DNA of 64,000 nucleotides, taken from NCBI GenBank assembly GCA_947497475.1, contig CANMGS010000002.1, forward strand, positions 620,001-684,000. The letters run 5' to 3'. The stretch is from an uncultured Amylibacter sp. Lineage in GTDB: Bacteria > Pseudomonadota > Alphaproteobacteria > Rhodobacterales > Rhodobacteraceae. The notes below the pieces were generated by a model. The model saw nothing but the letters and a program-made list of their open reading frames with translations, searched no databases and was not told the DNA's origin. This document shows positions 1 through 8,696 of the stretch, in pieces; the stretch's first letter is position 1; every line of letters starts with the position of its first letter. A program made the translations under genes and the position numbers.

Positions 1-43
1 TTATCGGGAAATTACGTAAGTATGATTATAAAGTGTGTGATTA

Positions 44-244
44 ATGAGTATATTATCTTATTCGCGGTTGGCCGCTCTTCTCAAAGCTAAAAATATTAAG
101 CCTTATTCGGATGATAACCTTCCGCATAGTGCTATTGAGAAAATGCATAAATCAAGTGAAACAAAACCATATAACGTTAATCGCGATGCCAATGGATCAC
201 GTCCATGGCACAGTCATAACGCAAAACTAAATCATCAAAGATAA
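44..244 (+). CDS. Small hypothetical protein (66 aa)
   Basis: An ATG-started 66-residue reading frame fills the space before the convergent end of sufS and stops four bases before it. The product is basic and polar, with no membrane segment, signal peptide or motif I recognise. No clear Shine-Dalgarno sequence precedes the ATG. It may be a genuine small gene because nothing else occupies this stretch, but it could equally be a chance frame; the upstream context lies outside the window. Confidence 0.3.
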   Translation: MSILSYSRLAALLKAKNIKPYSDDNLPHSAIEKMHKSSETKPYNVNRDANGSRPWHSHNAKLNHQR

Positions 245-247
245 AGT

Positions 248-1468
248 TCAAGCAAACAGATCGTGGCACAATTCAAGTGCATCGACTAATTTGTCTACTT
301 CTTCCGTGGTATTATACAATCCGAATGAAGCGCGTGTCGTTGCTGTTACGCCCAGATGCTGCATGAGTGGTTGTGCACAATGATGCCCCGCCCGCACCGC
401 AATTCCCTTTTGATCGACGACAGTCGAAATGTCATGAGGATGACCAGCACCGTCCATTGTGAAACTGAAGATAGCGCCTTTGGTCGCTGAATTACCCTGT
501 ATGTTCAGCCAATTTAAACCTGATAGTTTTGTCTGTGCATAATCGCGCAACATACGTTCATGGTCTGCAATGTTTTGCAGCCCTAAACCCATCATATATT
601 CAATTGCAACACCCATACCGATCGTTTGAACAATGCCTGGTGTACCTGCTTCGAACTTATGCGGTGCATCGTTATATGTGACTGTTTCACGCGTTACATC
701 GCGGATCATATCACCGCCACCAATAAAGGGGCGCATTTCAGCCATACGGTCTCGACGAATATAGACAGCGCCCGAAGCAGATGGACCATAAAGCTTATGA
801 CCTGTGATCGCAAAAACATCACATCCGATGTCTTGGACATCTACGGGTGCATGTACACTTGATTGCGAGCCATCGATAACAGTCACAATACCCTTTTCAC
901 GTGCTGCTGTGCATATTGTTTTTACATCCACAACAGTGCCGAGAACATTTGACATTTGTGTAACGGCAATCATTTTCGTTTGCGGAGTGATTGCATCAAT
1001 AACTGTTTGAGGATCCAGATCACCATTAACGTCTGTTTCTACCCATTTTAGTACAATGCCATGGCGCTCTCGTAGGAAATGCCATGGTATGATGTTTGCA
1101 TGGTGTTCCATCACACTTAGAATGATCTCATCACCTGCTTGCAGATTTGGCACACCCCATGCATAGGAAAATAGGTTGAAAGCCTCTGTTGTGCCTGACG
1201 TAAACAGAATTTCATCTTCGTGTTTTGCATTCAAAAACGTTTGAACAATACCACGAACAGCTTCATATTTATCTGTCGCCAGGTTGGATAGATAATGCAA
1301 CCCACGATGCACGTTTGCATACTCATGACTATAGGCCGTATTGATTGCATCTATCACCACTTGTGGCTTTTGTGCAGAGGCACCGCTATCCAAATATACA
1401 AGAGGTTTACCATTCACTTCGCGTGATAATATTGGGAAATCTTTGCGGATTTCATTTACATCATACAT
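248..1468 (-). CDS. sufS: Cysteine desulfurase SufS
   Basis: This PLP enzyme takes sulfur from L-cysteine as a persulfide and feeds it to the SufBCD scaffold. At 406 aa it has normal family length. The PLP-binding lysine lies in ITGHKLYGPSASG (about residue 225) and the persulfide-forming cysteine in RAGHHCAQPLM (about residue 365), the short-loop arrangement of group II (SufS/CsdA) desulfurases. The ATG follows AGAGGT at good spacing and overlaps the preceding membrane-protein gene by 8 bp, so it is translated as the last gene of the suf operon. No sufE is visible nearby; the sulfur acceptor must be encoded elsewhere or be SufB itself. Confidence 0.95.
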   Translation of the reverse strand: MYDVNEIRKDFPILSREVNGKPLVYLDSGASAQKPQVVIDAINTAYSHEYANVHRGLHYLSNLATDKYEAVRGIVQTFLNAKHEDEILFTSGTTEAFNLFSYAWGVPNLQAGDEIILSVMEHHANIIPWHFLRERHGIVLKWVETDVNGDLDPQTVIDAITPQTKMIAVTQMSNVLGTVVDVKTICTAAREKGIVTVIDGSQSSVHAPVDVQDIGCDVFAITGHKLYGPSASGAVYIRRDRMAEMRPFIGGGDMIRDVTRETVTYNDAPHKFEAGTPGIVQTIGMGVAIEYMMGLGLQNIADHERMLRDYAQTKLSGLNWLNIQGNSATKGAIFSFTMDGAGHPHDISTVVDQKGIAVRAGHHCAQPLMQHLGVTATTRASFGLYNTTEEVDKLVDALELCHDLFA

Positions 1469-2063
1469 TCTGAATTACCTCTGGTGTGATGCCTAACATA
1501 GCAAGTAGGATAGATACGATAAACGACAAGCCAAATATTGATGCTATAACTCCAAATAGCACGCTCATAATGCTTGTAAATCCATGTATTTCAGAAATGA
1601 AATGTACGATCAGATACAGCATGACACCTACTGACATTAAAAAGATTAAAACACTCAGTTGAGTGCTTATAAAACCAGCAAAGAACTGAATTACTTGGAT
1701 TAAGATTAATACGATTTGTAGCCAAACCATCGCTGTTAAGCACTCTTTGAATGTACCGTGACCACCAAAGAAGCGGCCGATTACAGAGATAAGGAATGCA
1801 GTTCCTGCTAATACAAGGACTTGAACAACAAAAACTGATAATGGTTGGGATGTGAACCCTTCCATGCTTTTCTGAACGTCGGAAGGTTGAAACATCAATG
1901 TGAGCAGAGGCATTATCATGCTTAGCACTATGGCAAGCACCGTAGCTTGCGCCAATTGCGGCATGGTAATCACGATGTCCAATACGATACGCAAACACTT
2001 TTTTGGCTCAAAAAGTGTATTCGCTGCCAGCTTAAGCCAGTCGCCCGCCGTATTGAGTTGCAT
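1461..2063 (-). CDS. Yip1-family integral membrane protein
   Basis: This 200-aa protein has a short amphipathic N-terminus followed by about five hydrophobic segments, ending close to the C-terminus. Layout and hydrophobicity match bacterial Yip1-domain proteins (Pfam Yip1 clan), whose function is unknown. The ATG directly follows the stop codon of the gene upstream (TAA-ATG) and its end overlaps sufS by 8 bp, which implies translational coupling. It is the third of three membrane genes between sufD and sufS. A role in iron-sulfur assembly at the membrane is only inferred from position. Confidence 0.7.
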   Translation of the reverse strand: MQLNTAGDWLKLAANTLFEPKKCLRIVLDIVITMPQLAQATVLAIVLSMIMPLLTLMFQPSDVQKSMEGFTSQPLSVFVVQVLVLAGTAFLISVIGRFFGGHGTFKECLTAMVWLQIVLILIQVIQFFAGFISTQLSVLIFLMSVGVMLYLIVHFISEIHGFTSIMSVLFGVIASIFGLSFIVSILLAMLGITPEVIQNV

Positions 2064-2723
2064 TTACCATGCTCCGTTTGCCTTCATGTAAAATACACCT
2101 ATCAGTGCAACCAAAGAAAGCAAAGACATCACCATGAAAACTGGTGAAGAATTCTTAAATTTATGGGATTCTGATATCCCTTCTGAAATAAACCAAACAA
2201 AAGGTATTAAACCCAGCCAATATGGCGGCAATGAAATCCAGTCTTCACGAAATAATGGTACATATTCTTCAAGGCTATACATGCTGACTGTAACAAGTGC
2301 AGCTATAAAACCAAAAGGTGCTGCAACCAAAGCTGCCCAAAACACACAAACGCGTGTTTCGTACCAAGTGCCCTGCCCTTTGAACAATCGGCAAAACCCG
2401 TAAACGATCAGCGAAAATGTATACATGCAAGCCGTGCGCAACATTAATGCACCGACCAGCCAAACGCTAATTTCCAATGGGATTAAATCAGAAGCACTCG
2501 ACATTGGTGCAACTACTGTTTTTATGCTCCACGATAAAAAGAAAACAAGATCAGATAAAAGCACCATGAACACAAGGCGACCCTCATTGGGGGCTTCGTC
2601 AATCATACGGCGCGCAGAGGAACGCATGTCTTTCCAAGCGTCTAAAACACGCTCTAACATCGAGGTCCTATTTGTCGAAAATACCCCAGTATAACCTTGA
2701 TAGGCTTCAGGTTGTACACCCAT
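2064..2723 (-). CDS. Yip1-like integral membrane protein
   Basis: This 219-aa protein has a soluble N-terminal stretch of about 50 residues and then about five hydrophobic segments. It resembles the flanking Yip1-type proteins in layout and in its FKGQGTWYETRVC region, which parallels FNGQATYAESRRA in the gene two places upstream; divergent tandem duplication is likely. The ATG at 2723 has AAGGA upstream; an in-frame ATG at codon 22 also has a plausible AGGA site, so the first 21 residues are uncertain. It abuts the next gene exactly. Function unknown. Confidence 0.6.
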   Translation of the reverse strand: MGVQPEAYQGYTGVFSTNRTSMLERVLDAWKDMRSSARRMIDEAPNEGRLVFMVLLSDLVFFLSWSIKTVVAPMSSASDLIPLEISVWLVGALMLRTACMYTFSLIVYGFCRLFKGQGTWYETRVCVFWAALVAAPFGFIAALVTVSMYSLEEYVPLFREDWISLPPYWLGLIPFVWFISEGISESHKFKNSSPVFMVMSLLSLVALIGVFYMKANGAW

Positions 2724-2803
2724 TACAAGAATCCTTTACGCTACTCATCTTACTAATCACTTGTGGAGTACGAGATAAATATGGCGAAAATATGGGGTGA
2801 ATT

Positions 2804-3277
2804 TTAGCTAAATTCTGTTTCGGTAACGGTAGCGCGTAATTGCCATATGAATACAATAGCTGTCATCACGTTAAGTGTCATCGTTAACGTGCTGTTATTT
2901 AATACATATGATGCGCCTGATAGTAATATAAATGGCGTTGTGGCAACCGCAGCCCAATTCAATGCACGACGCGATTCAGCATAGGTGGCTTGGCCATTAA
3001 ATTTTGAAAATACCCAATGTAGTAAACCAGCAATTCCATAAAGCATCAGCGGCAAGAAAAAGACGTAGGAAATAAAAAGCCCCGCCATCATGCCTGTAAA
3101 TGTATCTTGATCAGGTGCAGAGAGAACAACACGCGGAAAGCTAGCGATTAAATTAATAACGCCAAACAACATGCCATAAAACAAGGTTTGTGGTTCAGTG
3201 ATCCCGCGTTCGATCTGAACTTGCATGGTTTTGCGCGGGGCGCGGTACGCCCCGGCTATATCGCCAATTAATGACAT
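2804..3277 (-). CDS. Yip1-family integral membrane protein
   Basis: This 157-aa protein begins with a short cytoplasmic segment typical of Rhodobacterales Yip1 proteins (start MSLIGDIAGAYRAPRKTM) and has four to five predicted membrane helices. A FNGQATYAESRRALNW segment lies between helices. Its ATG overlaps the sufD stop by one base (TAATG), so it is coupled to sufD. An 80-bp gap separates it from the next membrane gene. Family membership is inferred from layout; the molecular role is unknown. Confidence 0.7.
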   Translation of the reverse strand: MSLIGDIAGAYRAPRKTMQVQIERGITEPQTLFYGMLFGVINLIASFPRVVLSAPDQDTFTGMMAGLFISYVFFLPLMLYGIAGLLHWVFSKFNGQATYAESRRALNWAAVATTPFILLSGASYVLNNSTLTMTLNVMTAIVFIWQLRATVTETEFS

Positions 3278-4566
3278 TATGCGCGTCTACGTTCCATCCA
3301 TGCCGCAAGGCGATCATGGATTTCATCAGCAAGATCACTGTTGTCGATCTCATCAATCGCTTCACCCAAGAATGCTAGAATAAGCATATCTTGCGCCTGT
3401 GCCTTTGGCACGCCGCGTGATGTCAGATAGAACATTGCATCTTCGTCGATCGCACCAACAGTTGACCCGTGTGAACAAGCAACGTCATCTGCGTAGATTT
3501 CCAATTCAGGCTTCGCAAGGAAATTACTGTCGTCATCCAATAGTAGGCCTTGTGATATCTGGTAACCATCTGTTTTTTGAGCATCAGGTTGAACCAAAAT
3601 TTTACCTTGAAACACACCAGTTGCACCATTACGCAAAACTTTCTTGAAAACCTGGCGGCTTTCACAGTCCACACTGTCATGTGTCACAAATACAGTATCA
3701 TCGTGATGGAAATCTTTGCCATCACCCGCAGATGCACCGCTTACAGTTGCCTGAGCATCATCACCAGTGAATTCCAAAACGCTTTCATTGCGTGTCAGCA
3801 TACCATTCACTGTCATCGTGAAAGAACGGTAAATGCTTTCAGCACCCAAACGACCATACATATGTGTAGCCGTTTTGCGTTCATGATCGCGCCCTTGTGT
3901 GCGCACATGGTGGAACTCAGCATTGTCAGCCACATCAACCTCTAGAACAGAGTTGAAACGCGCAGCACCTGGGCCACTTTCCAGCAATGTGAACTTTGCA
4001 CCCTCTTCCACTTTGATGACATGGTGAACCATTGCATCAGAGTTTTCAGATGTGTGAATGTAACGCAATGCCAATGGCTTTGTGGTTTCAGCTTTCACAT
4101 GGATAACCAGACCTTCTGTCGCTACTGCCGTATTCAAAGCGGCCATTGGACGATCCACAGGGTTTTGACCATTTGCTTCCAACACACCGAACAAATCTTT
4201 TGCCCAGTGAATGTCTTTTGATGTGGCCTCTGTCAATGTTTCAATCTCAACACCTTCCAATGACAGATCATCAGATTGCGCAGTATCAAGAACGCCGTCT
4301 ACGAAAACCACTTTCACGCGATCAATCGCATCAAACATCGGTGCTTCATCCGATGCAAACAAAGCTGCAGATGGTGTTGGCACTTCTGTTAAAGCTGTTG
4401 GGTTTGTATATTTCCAATATTCATCACGTTTGTTTGGTGCACCAATAGCACGCAAATGCGCAGCAGCTTTTGCACGCGCTTCAGTCGCCCAAGCAGCACC
4501 TGATGGTACAGCATAAGCAGCAAGCAAGGCTTCTGATGCTTCAAATTTAGGATTAGTCACAGCCAT
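3277..4566 (-). CDS. sufD: Fe-S cluster assembly protein SufD
   Basis: SufD pairs with SufB on a SufC dimer to form the SufBC2D scaffold, where it helps iron acquisition. The 429-aa protein has a variable helical N-terminal half and a C-terminal beta-helix core. The family-typical C-terminal segment ACSHGSTVGAIDEDAMFYL and the following SRGVP turn are clear. It lies 2 bp downstream of sufC and overlaps the next gene by one base. Length and position match SufD in alphaproteobacterial suf operons. Confidence 0.95.
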   Translation of the reverse strand: MAVTNPKFEASEALLAAYAVPSGAAWATEARAKAAAHLRAIGAPNKRDEYWKYTNPTALTEVPTPSAALFASDEAPMFDAIDRVKVVFVDGVLDTAQSDDLSLEGVEIETLTEATSKDIHWAKDLFGVLEANGQNPVDRPMAALNTAVATEGLVIHVKAETTKPLALRYIHTSENSDAMVHHVIKVEEGAKFTLLESGPGAARFNSVLEVDVADNAEFHHVRTQGRDHERKTATHMYGRLGAESIYRSFTMTVNGMLTRNESVLEFTGDDAQATVSGASAGDGKDFHHDDTVFVTHDSVDCESRQVFKKVLRNGATGVFQGKILVQPDAQKTDGYQISQGLLLDDDSNFLAKPELEIYADDVACSHGSTVGAIDEDAMFYLTSRGVPKAQAQDMLILAFLGEAIDEIDNSDLADEIHDRLAAWMERRRA

Positions 4567-4568
4567 AA

Positions 4569-5324
4569 TTAAGCAACCTCAGCCAAAATATCAGCATAGC
4601 CGTTGTTTTCGACTTCTAATGCCAACTCTGGGCCACCAGATTTAACGATTTTACCGTTTGCCATGATGTGCACCACGTCAGGCTTAATGTGATCCAACAA
4701 GCGTTGGTAGTGTGTGATCACAAGGAATGAGCGTTTGCCATCGCGCAATGCATTAACACCTTCGGCAACCAATTTCATCGCATCCACGTCTAAACCTGAG
4801 TCTGTTTCGTCCAAAACACACATCTTTGGTTCTAGCATCGCCATTTGAAGGATTTCATTACGTTTCTTTTCACCACCAGAAAAACCAACATTTACAGGGC
4901 GTTTCAGCATGTCTGCATCAATTTTCAAAGCTTTTGCTTTTTCGCGTACAACCTTCAGGAATTCACCCGCAGACAATTCCTCTTCACCACGTGCTTTGCG
5001 CTGTGCATTTACAGCAGTACGTAAGAACGTCATGTTACCAACGCCCGGAATTTCCACTGGGTACTGGAACGCCAAGAACAAACCAGCAGCTGCACGCTCT
5101 TCTGGTTCCATTTCCAACAAGTCTTCGCCGTATAGTTCAGCAGAACCATCTGTTACTTCGTAACCGTCTTTACCCGACAAAACATAAGATGTTGTTGATT
5201 TACCCGAGCCATTTGGCCCCATGATTGCATGAACCTCACCTTCGCCGATTTTCAAATCTACGCCTTTAAGGATTTGCTTGTCTTCTTCTTCCAAGCCAAC
5301 TTGGAGGTTTTTGATTTCTAACAT
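4569..5324 (-). CDS. sufC: Fe-S assembly ATPase SufC
   Basis: This cytoplasmic ABC-type ATPase drives conformational change of the SufBCD scaffold. The 251-aa protein shows Walker A GPNGSGKST (about residues 36-44), the SufC-type signature region VGFSGGEKKRNEILQ (about 147-161), and Walker B with the D-loop in CVLDETDSGLDVDA. No membrane partner exists, as is normal for SufC. It is one base past the small membrane protein gene and 2 bp before sufD. Confidence 0.97.
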   Translation of the reverse strand: MLEIKNLQVGLEEEDKQILKGVDLKIGEGEVHAIMGPNGSGKSTTSYVLSGKDGYEVTDGSAELYGEDLLEMEPEERAAAGLFLAFQYPVEIPGVGNMTFLRTAVNAQRKARGEEELSAGEFLKVVREKAKALKIDADMLKRPVNVGFSGGEKKRNEILQMAMLEPKMCVLDETDSGLDVDAMKLVAEGVNALRDGKRSFLVITHYQRLLDHIKPDVVHIMANGKIVKSGGPELALEVENNGYADILAEVA

Positions 5325-5325
5325 G

Positions 5326-5508
5326 TCATTTGTCTTTCGATTTACCGTATTTTTTTACAAGGACGAACATCGCTGCTGCGAAAACGCCCATCAGAATTGA
5401 GAAAATTAAGTTTGCAAGGAACGTGCCACCCATCCCAGTTGTCCAGCCTATGAAAAAGACTGCAACTGCGGCAACTGCACCGTAGATGAGTGTGTCGCGT
5501 TGAACCAT
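5326..5508 (-). CDS. Small two-helix membrane protein in suf operon (60 aa)
   Basis: A 60-residue protein with two hydrophobic segments (about residues 8-24 and 30-50) and a basic C-terminal tail (KKYGKSKDK). It starts in TAATG, overlapping the sufB stop by one base, and ends one base before sufC. That tight packing argues strongly that it is translated. I know no assigned function; position between sufB and sufC suggests a membrane-linked accessory of the Suf machine, but this is inference. Confidence 0.7.
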   Translation of the reverse strand: MVQRDTLIYGAVAAVAVFFIGWTTGMGGTFLANLIFSILMGVFAAAMFVLVKKYGKSKDK

Positions 5509-7013
5509 TAGCCCACTGACCCTTCAAGTGAGATAGCCACAAGCGCTTGTGCTTCCATCGCGAATTCCATTGGCAATGCTTGCAGCACTTCCTTACAGAA
5601 CCCGTTTACTACCAAAGCAACAGCTTCTTCTTCGTCCATACCGCGTTGTCGGCAATAGAACAGCTGTTCATCGTCCACTTTCGATGTTGTGGCTTCATGC
5701 TCTACACGCGCAGAATTGTTCTTCACTTCGATATAAGGAACAGTGTGCGCCCCACATTTATCGCCGATCAGCAAGCTGTCACATTGCGTATAATTGCGGC
5801 CATCTTTGGCTTTAGGATGCATAGACACCAAACCACGATATGTGTTTTGCGCTTTACCGGCAGAAATACCCTTGGATACGATCCGCGACTTGGTGTTTTT
5901 ACCCAAATGGATCATCTTTGTGCCTGTATCCGCTTGCTGCATGTTGTTAGCAATCGCAATCGAATAGAATTCGCCTTGGCTGTCATCACCGCGCAAGATG
6001 CAAGATGGGTATTTCCAAGTCACAGCAGAGCCTGTTTCCACTTGCGTCCACATCACTTTAGCACGATCCCCACGGCAATCTGCACGTTTCGTCACAAAGT
6101 TGTAAATACCACCCTTGCCTTCTTCATCACCAGGGAACCAGTTTTGAACGGTTGAATATTTGATTTCAGCATCTTCTTGGATCACAAGCTCAACAACAGC
6201 CGCGTGTAGCTGCGCCACATCACGTTGCGGTGCTGTACAGCCCTCAAGGTAAGACACATACGACCCTTTTTCAGCGATAATAAGTGTACGCTCGAACTGA
6301 CCAGTATTTTCCGCATTGATACGGAAATATGTAGACAGCTCCATCGGGCATTTCACACCTTTTGGGATGTAAACAAATGACCCATCAGAGAACACGGCCG
6401 AATTCAAAGTCGCATAGAAATTGTCAGATTGTGGAACCACAGAACCGATGTATGTCTTCACCAAATCAGGATGTTCTTTCAAAGCTTCGGAAATCGACAT
6501 GAAGATCACGCCAGCTTTCTTAAGCTCTTCTTGGAAAGTCGTCCCAACAGACACACTGTCAAACACCGCATCCACAGCAACTTTGCGCTCTTCTTCTGGT
6601 GCTTCTACACCAGCCAGCAACGCTTGCTCTTTTAAAGGAATGCCAAGTTTTGCGTATGTTTCCAAAAGTTTTGGGTCAACCTCGTCCAATGACTTTGGCT
6701 TTTCTTCGGCCATAGATTTTGGACGTGCATAATAATAGATATTTTGGAAATCGATTTTTGGATAATCGACCATCGCCCAATCAGGCTCTTCCATTTGAAG
6801 CCAGCGCTTGTAAGCAGCCAAACGCCATTCCAACATCCATTCAGGTTCTTCATTCTTTTCAGAAATCAAACGCACAATGTCTTCGGTCAAACCCAATGGT
6901 GCATATTCGATTTCGATATCTGTTTCGAAACCGTATTTATATTTACCACCCAGTGCTTGAACCGCTTCAACGGTTTCCGCTTCTACACCTTCTTTGACTA
7001 TAACGTCGCTCAT
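5508..7013 (-). CDS. sufB: Fe-S cluster assembly scaffold SufB
   Basis: SufB is the core scaffold on which clusters form. The 501-aa protein has the conserved C-terminal region with [21 protein letters not shown], where the conserved cysteine and histidine implicated in cluster formation lie, and the central LEGCTAP segment. The ORF track starts 21 codons earlier, but that start would overlap the upstream desulfurase gene; the ATG at 7013 has AAGGA at good spacing and gives the normal length, so I prefer it. It is second in order after iscR and the iscS-like gene, with an 11-bp gap. Confidence 0.95.
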   Translation of the reverse strand: MSDVIVKEGVEAETVEAVQALGGKYKYGFETDIEIEYAPLGLTEDIVRLISEKNEEPEWMLEWRLAAYKRWLQMEEPDWAMVDYPKIDFQNIYYYARPKSMAEEKPKSLDEVDPKLLETYAKLGIPLKEQALLAGVEAPEEERKVAVDAVFDSVSVGTTFQEELKKAGVIFMSISEALKEHPDLVKTYIGSVVPQSDNFYATLNSAVFSDGSFVYIPKGVKCPMELSTYFRINAENTGQFERTLIIAEKGSYVSYLEGCTAPQRDVAQLHAAVVELVIQEDAEIKYSTVQNWFPGDEEGKGGIYNFVTKRADCRGDRAKVMWTQVETGSAVTWKYPSCILRGDDSQGEFYSIAIANNMQQADTGTKMIHLGKNTKSRIVSKGISAGKAQNTYRGLVSMHPKAKDGRNYTQCDSLLIGDKCGAHTVPYIEVKNNSARVEHEATTSKVDDEQLFYCRQRGMDEEEAVALVVNGFCKEVLQALPMEFAMEAQALVAISLEGSVG

Positions 7014-7023
7014 AATTCGTCCT

Positions 7024-8067
7024 TTATGCCGCTTTAGCGCGGTATTTCGTGTATGCTTTGCCCCATGCTGAAACAAAGCCGTCTATTTCATCTTTTGTGT
7101 TTGTAGGCCCTAATGAAACCCTGATGGCAGATGATGCCGTGATGTCATCAAATCCCATGGCCTGCAACACCTTGCTGGCCTTAACTTTACCGCTTGAACA
7201 CGCAGACCCTGCTGAAATGGCATATCCTGCCAAATCCATCTGCATGACTTGTGTTTCACCCTTCCAACCAGTCACTGCAAAGTTGCTGGTATTAGGTAAA
7301 CGTTTTACACCCTTACCAAAGAAAATAGCGTCGGGCGCCACTTCGGCAATGCGGTCTTCCATATAGTCGCGGAGTTCCGCCACTTCATCCCAAACACCAT
7401 TGGCAAGGTCATTTGTCGCGGCCTGTGCAGCAGCGCCAAATCCGGCAATACCAACAATATTCTCTGTCCCTGAACGGCGGCCTTGTTCTTGTCCGCCCCC
7501 TTTGATCTGCGGGATAATCTCAACACCTTGTTTTATAACAAAAGCACCAACACCTTTTGGGCCGCCAAGCTTGTGTGCAGATAACAATCCTATGGTGGTA
7601 TCTGCCCAGTCAAATGCAGTGGCAGTTTTCCCAAAAGCCTGTACATAATCAGATAAATACAAACCCGCTGGTAAATCTTGTAAAACACCTGTTTCACTGT
7701 TTGCGGCCTGTAATGTTGATTTTGCAGGCTCATCAACGGCAACGATCCCATCCTGATCAGCTTTCAAGCTGTTATCAGCCCAAGCACCTACACAGTCATG
7801 TTCAATACCAGCGGCAACAATGTCAGCGTTTGCAAGGCTTAATGCAGCCGCTTCCGTTGCACCTGATGTAAAGGCTATATCTGCAGAGCTTGCACCAAAG
7901 GCATCAGAAACCTGCTTGCGTGCCTTCTCTATGATACCTGTCGCTATCCGACCTTCAGCATGAACTGACGATGGATTGCCCACAGCATCCATCGCCGCAA
8001 TCATCGCATCGCGTGCTTCTGGGCGTAAAGGTGCTGTTGCATTCCAATCCATATAAGCGCGCGTCAT
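7024..8067 (-). CDS. Cysteine desulfurase, IscS/NifS type
   Basis: A second PLP cysteine desulfurase (347 aa) in the same operon. The aspartate-linked ATEAAALSL region, the PLP lysine in [13 protein letters not shown], and the catalytic cysteine in [11 protein letters not shown] (on the longer mobile loop) place it in group I (IscS/NifS), unlike SufS downstream. It is somewhat shorter than E. coli IscS (about 404 aa). Its start overlaps iscR by 4 bp (ATGA). It may serve targets other than SufB, for instance tRNA thiolation by MnmA; that is inference. Confidence 0.9.
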   Translation of the reverse strand: MTRAYMDWNATAPLRPEARDAMIAAMDAVGNPSSVHAEGRIATGIIEKARKQVSDAFGASSADIAFTSGATEAAALSLANADIVAAGIEHDCVGAWADNSLKADQDGIVAVDEPAKSTLQAANSETGVLQDLPAGLYLSDYVQAFGKTATAFDWADTTIGLLSAHKLGGPKGVGAFVIKQGVEIIPQIKGGGQEQGRRSGTENIVGIAGFGAAAQAATNDLANGVWDEVAELRDYMEDRIAEVAPDAIFFGKGVKRLPNTSNFAVTGWKGETQVMQMDLAGYAISAGSACSSGKVKASKVLQAMGFDDITASSAIRVSLGPTNTKDEIDGFVSAWGKAYTKYRAKAA

Positions 8068-8525
8068 GCTTCATCCACCACTTGAAATAGAGATGGAACC
8101 GCAGGACAAGGTGCCATTTGATTTTCAATCACATCTGACAATCGCGCTTGATGCAAGAATACATAAACCTGCGCAGATAGACTTTCCCACAAACGGTTAT
8201 TCAAAGATTGGGCACGGCTACCAGATAAAGCACCAGAGGCACCTGCCCCTTTTGCCAAAGCATCCATCGTTTCATCAACCGATGCCAAAACATCAGAAAC
8301 GCGAATAGCATCAGGTGTCATAGCCAATTTATAACCACCACCTGGCCCACGAATAGATTCGACGAATCCTGCGCGGCGCAATTTGACAAATAGTTGCTCC
8401 AGATAATTCAGTGAAATATCTTGGCGTTTTGAAATTTCAGCCAAAGAAACAGTGCCACCATCGCTCTCTAAAGCGATATCCACCAGCGCAATCATCGCAT
8501 ATCTGCCTTTTGTGCTGAGTTTCAT
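8064..8525 (-). CDS. iscR: Rrf2/IscR-family iron-sulfur regulator
   Basis: This 153-aa transcriptional regulator heads the suf operon. The Rrf2 winged-helix region is clear (MKLSTKGRYA start; ISLNYLEQLFVKLRRAGF recognition region; SIRGPGGGY wing). In E. coli IscR three cysteines bind a [2Fe-2S] cluster; in the equivalent stretch here (after SVDETMDAL) no cysteine remains, and the only cysteine of the protein is in APCPAVP near the C-terminus. From memory, Rhodobacter sphaeroides IscR likewise lacks the triad and still responds to iron. It probably represses its own operon through dyads in 8570-8627. Confidence 0.92.
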   Translation of the reverse strand: MKLSTKGRYAMIALVDIALESDGGTVSLAEISKRQDISLNYLEQLFVKLRRAGFVESIRGPGGGYKLAMTPDAIRVSDVLASVDETMDALAKGAGASGALSGSRAQSLNNRLWESLSAQVYVFLHQARLSDVIENQMAPCPAVPSLFQVVDEA

Positions 8526-8569
8526 GGGGTATCCCTTATGTCTCTGGTTGACGAATGCATCATTACCTC

Positions 8570-8587
8570 TTAGTCAGATACGACTAA
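8570..8587. promoter_or_regulatory. Inverted repeat TTAGTC-N6-GACTAA, candidate IscR operator
   Basis: A perfect dyad with 6-bp arms lies 45 bp upstream of iscR. Position and symmetry suit a dimeric regulator, most simply the IscR-type protein encoded next to it. I do not recall the Rhodobacterales IscR consensus well enough to claim a match; the assignment is inferred. Confidence 0.45.
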
Positions 8588-8608
8588 TGCAAAGGCTCTT
8601 CTGCTCTA

Positions 8609-8627
8609 ATTTAGAATGGTTCTAAAT
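8609..8627. promoter_or_regulatory. ICE / Irr box (ATTTAGAA-TGG-TTCTAAAT)
   Basis: A perfect palindrome with 8-bp arms and a 3-bp spacer matches the iron-control element TTTAGAA-N3-TTCTAAA bound by Irr, the haem-responsive Fur-family regulator of alphaproteobacteria. It lies 84 bp upstream of iscR and 70 bp upstream of the divergent hydrolase gene. Irr control of the suf operon under low iron is the likely meaning. Confidence 0.75.
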
Positions 8628-8696
8628 TCTCTGAGCGATACTGTCAACTATTAGACGGAACTTTGAGCCAAAGACTGATTTGGAGCGTAAGGCAGA

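Noticed and set aside
5342-5542. 66-aa minus-strand ORF overlapping the 60-aa suf gene
   Set aside because: Frame-shifted shadow of the coupled 60-aa gene and of the sufB end.
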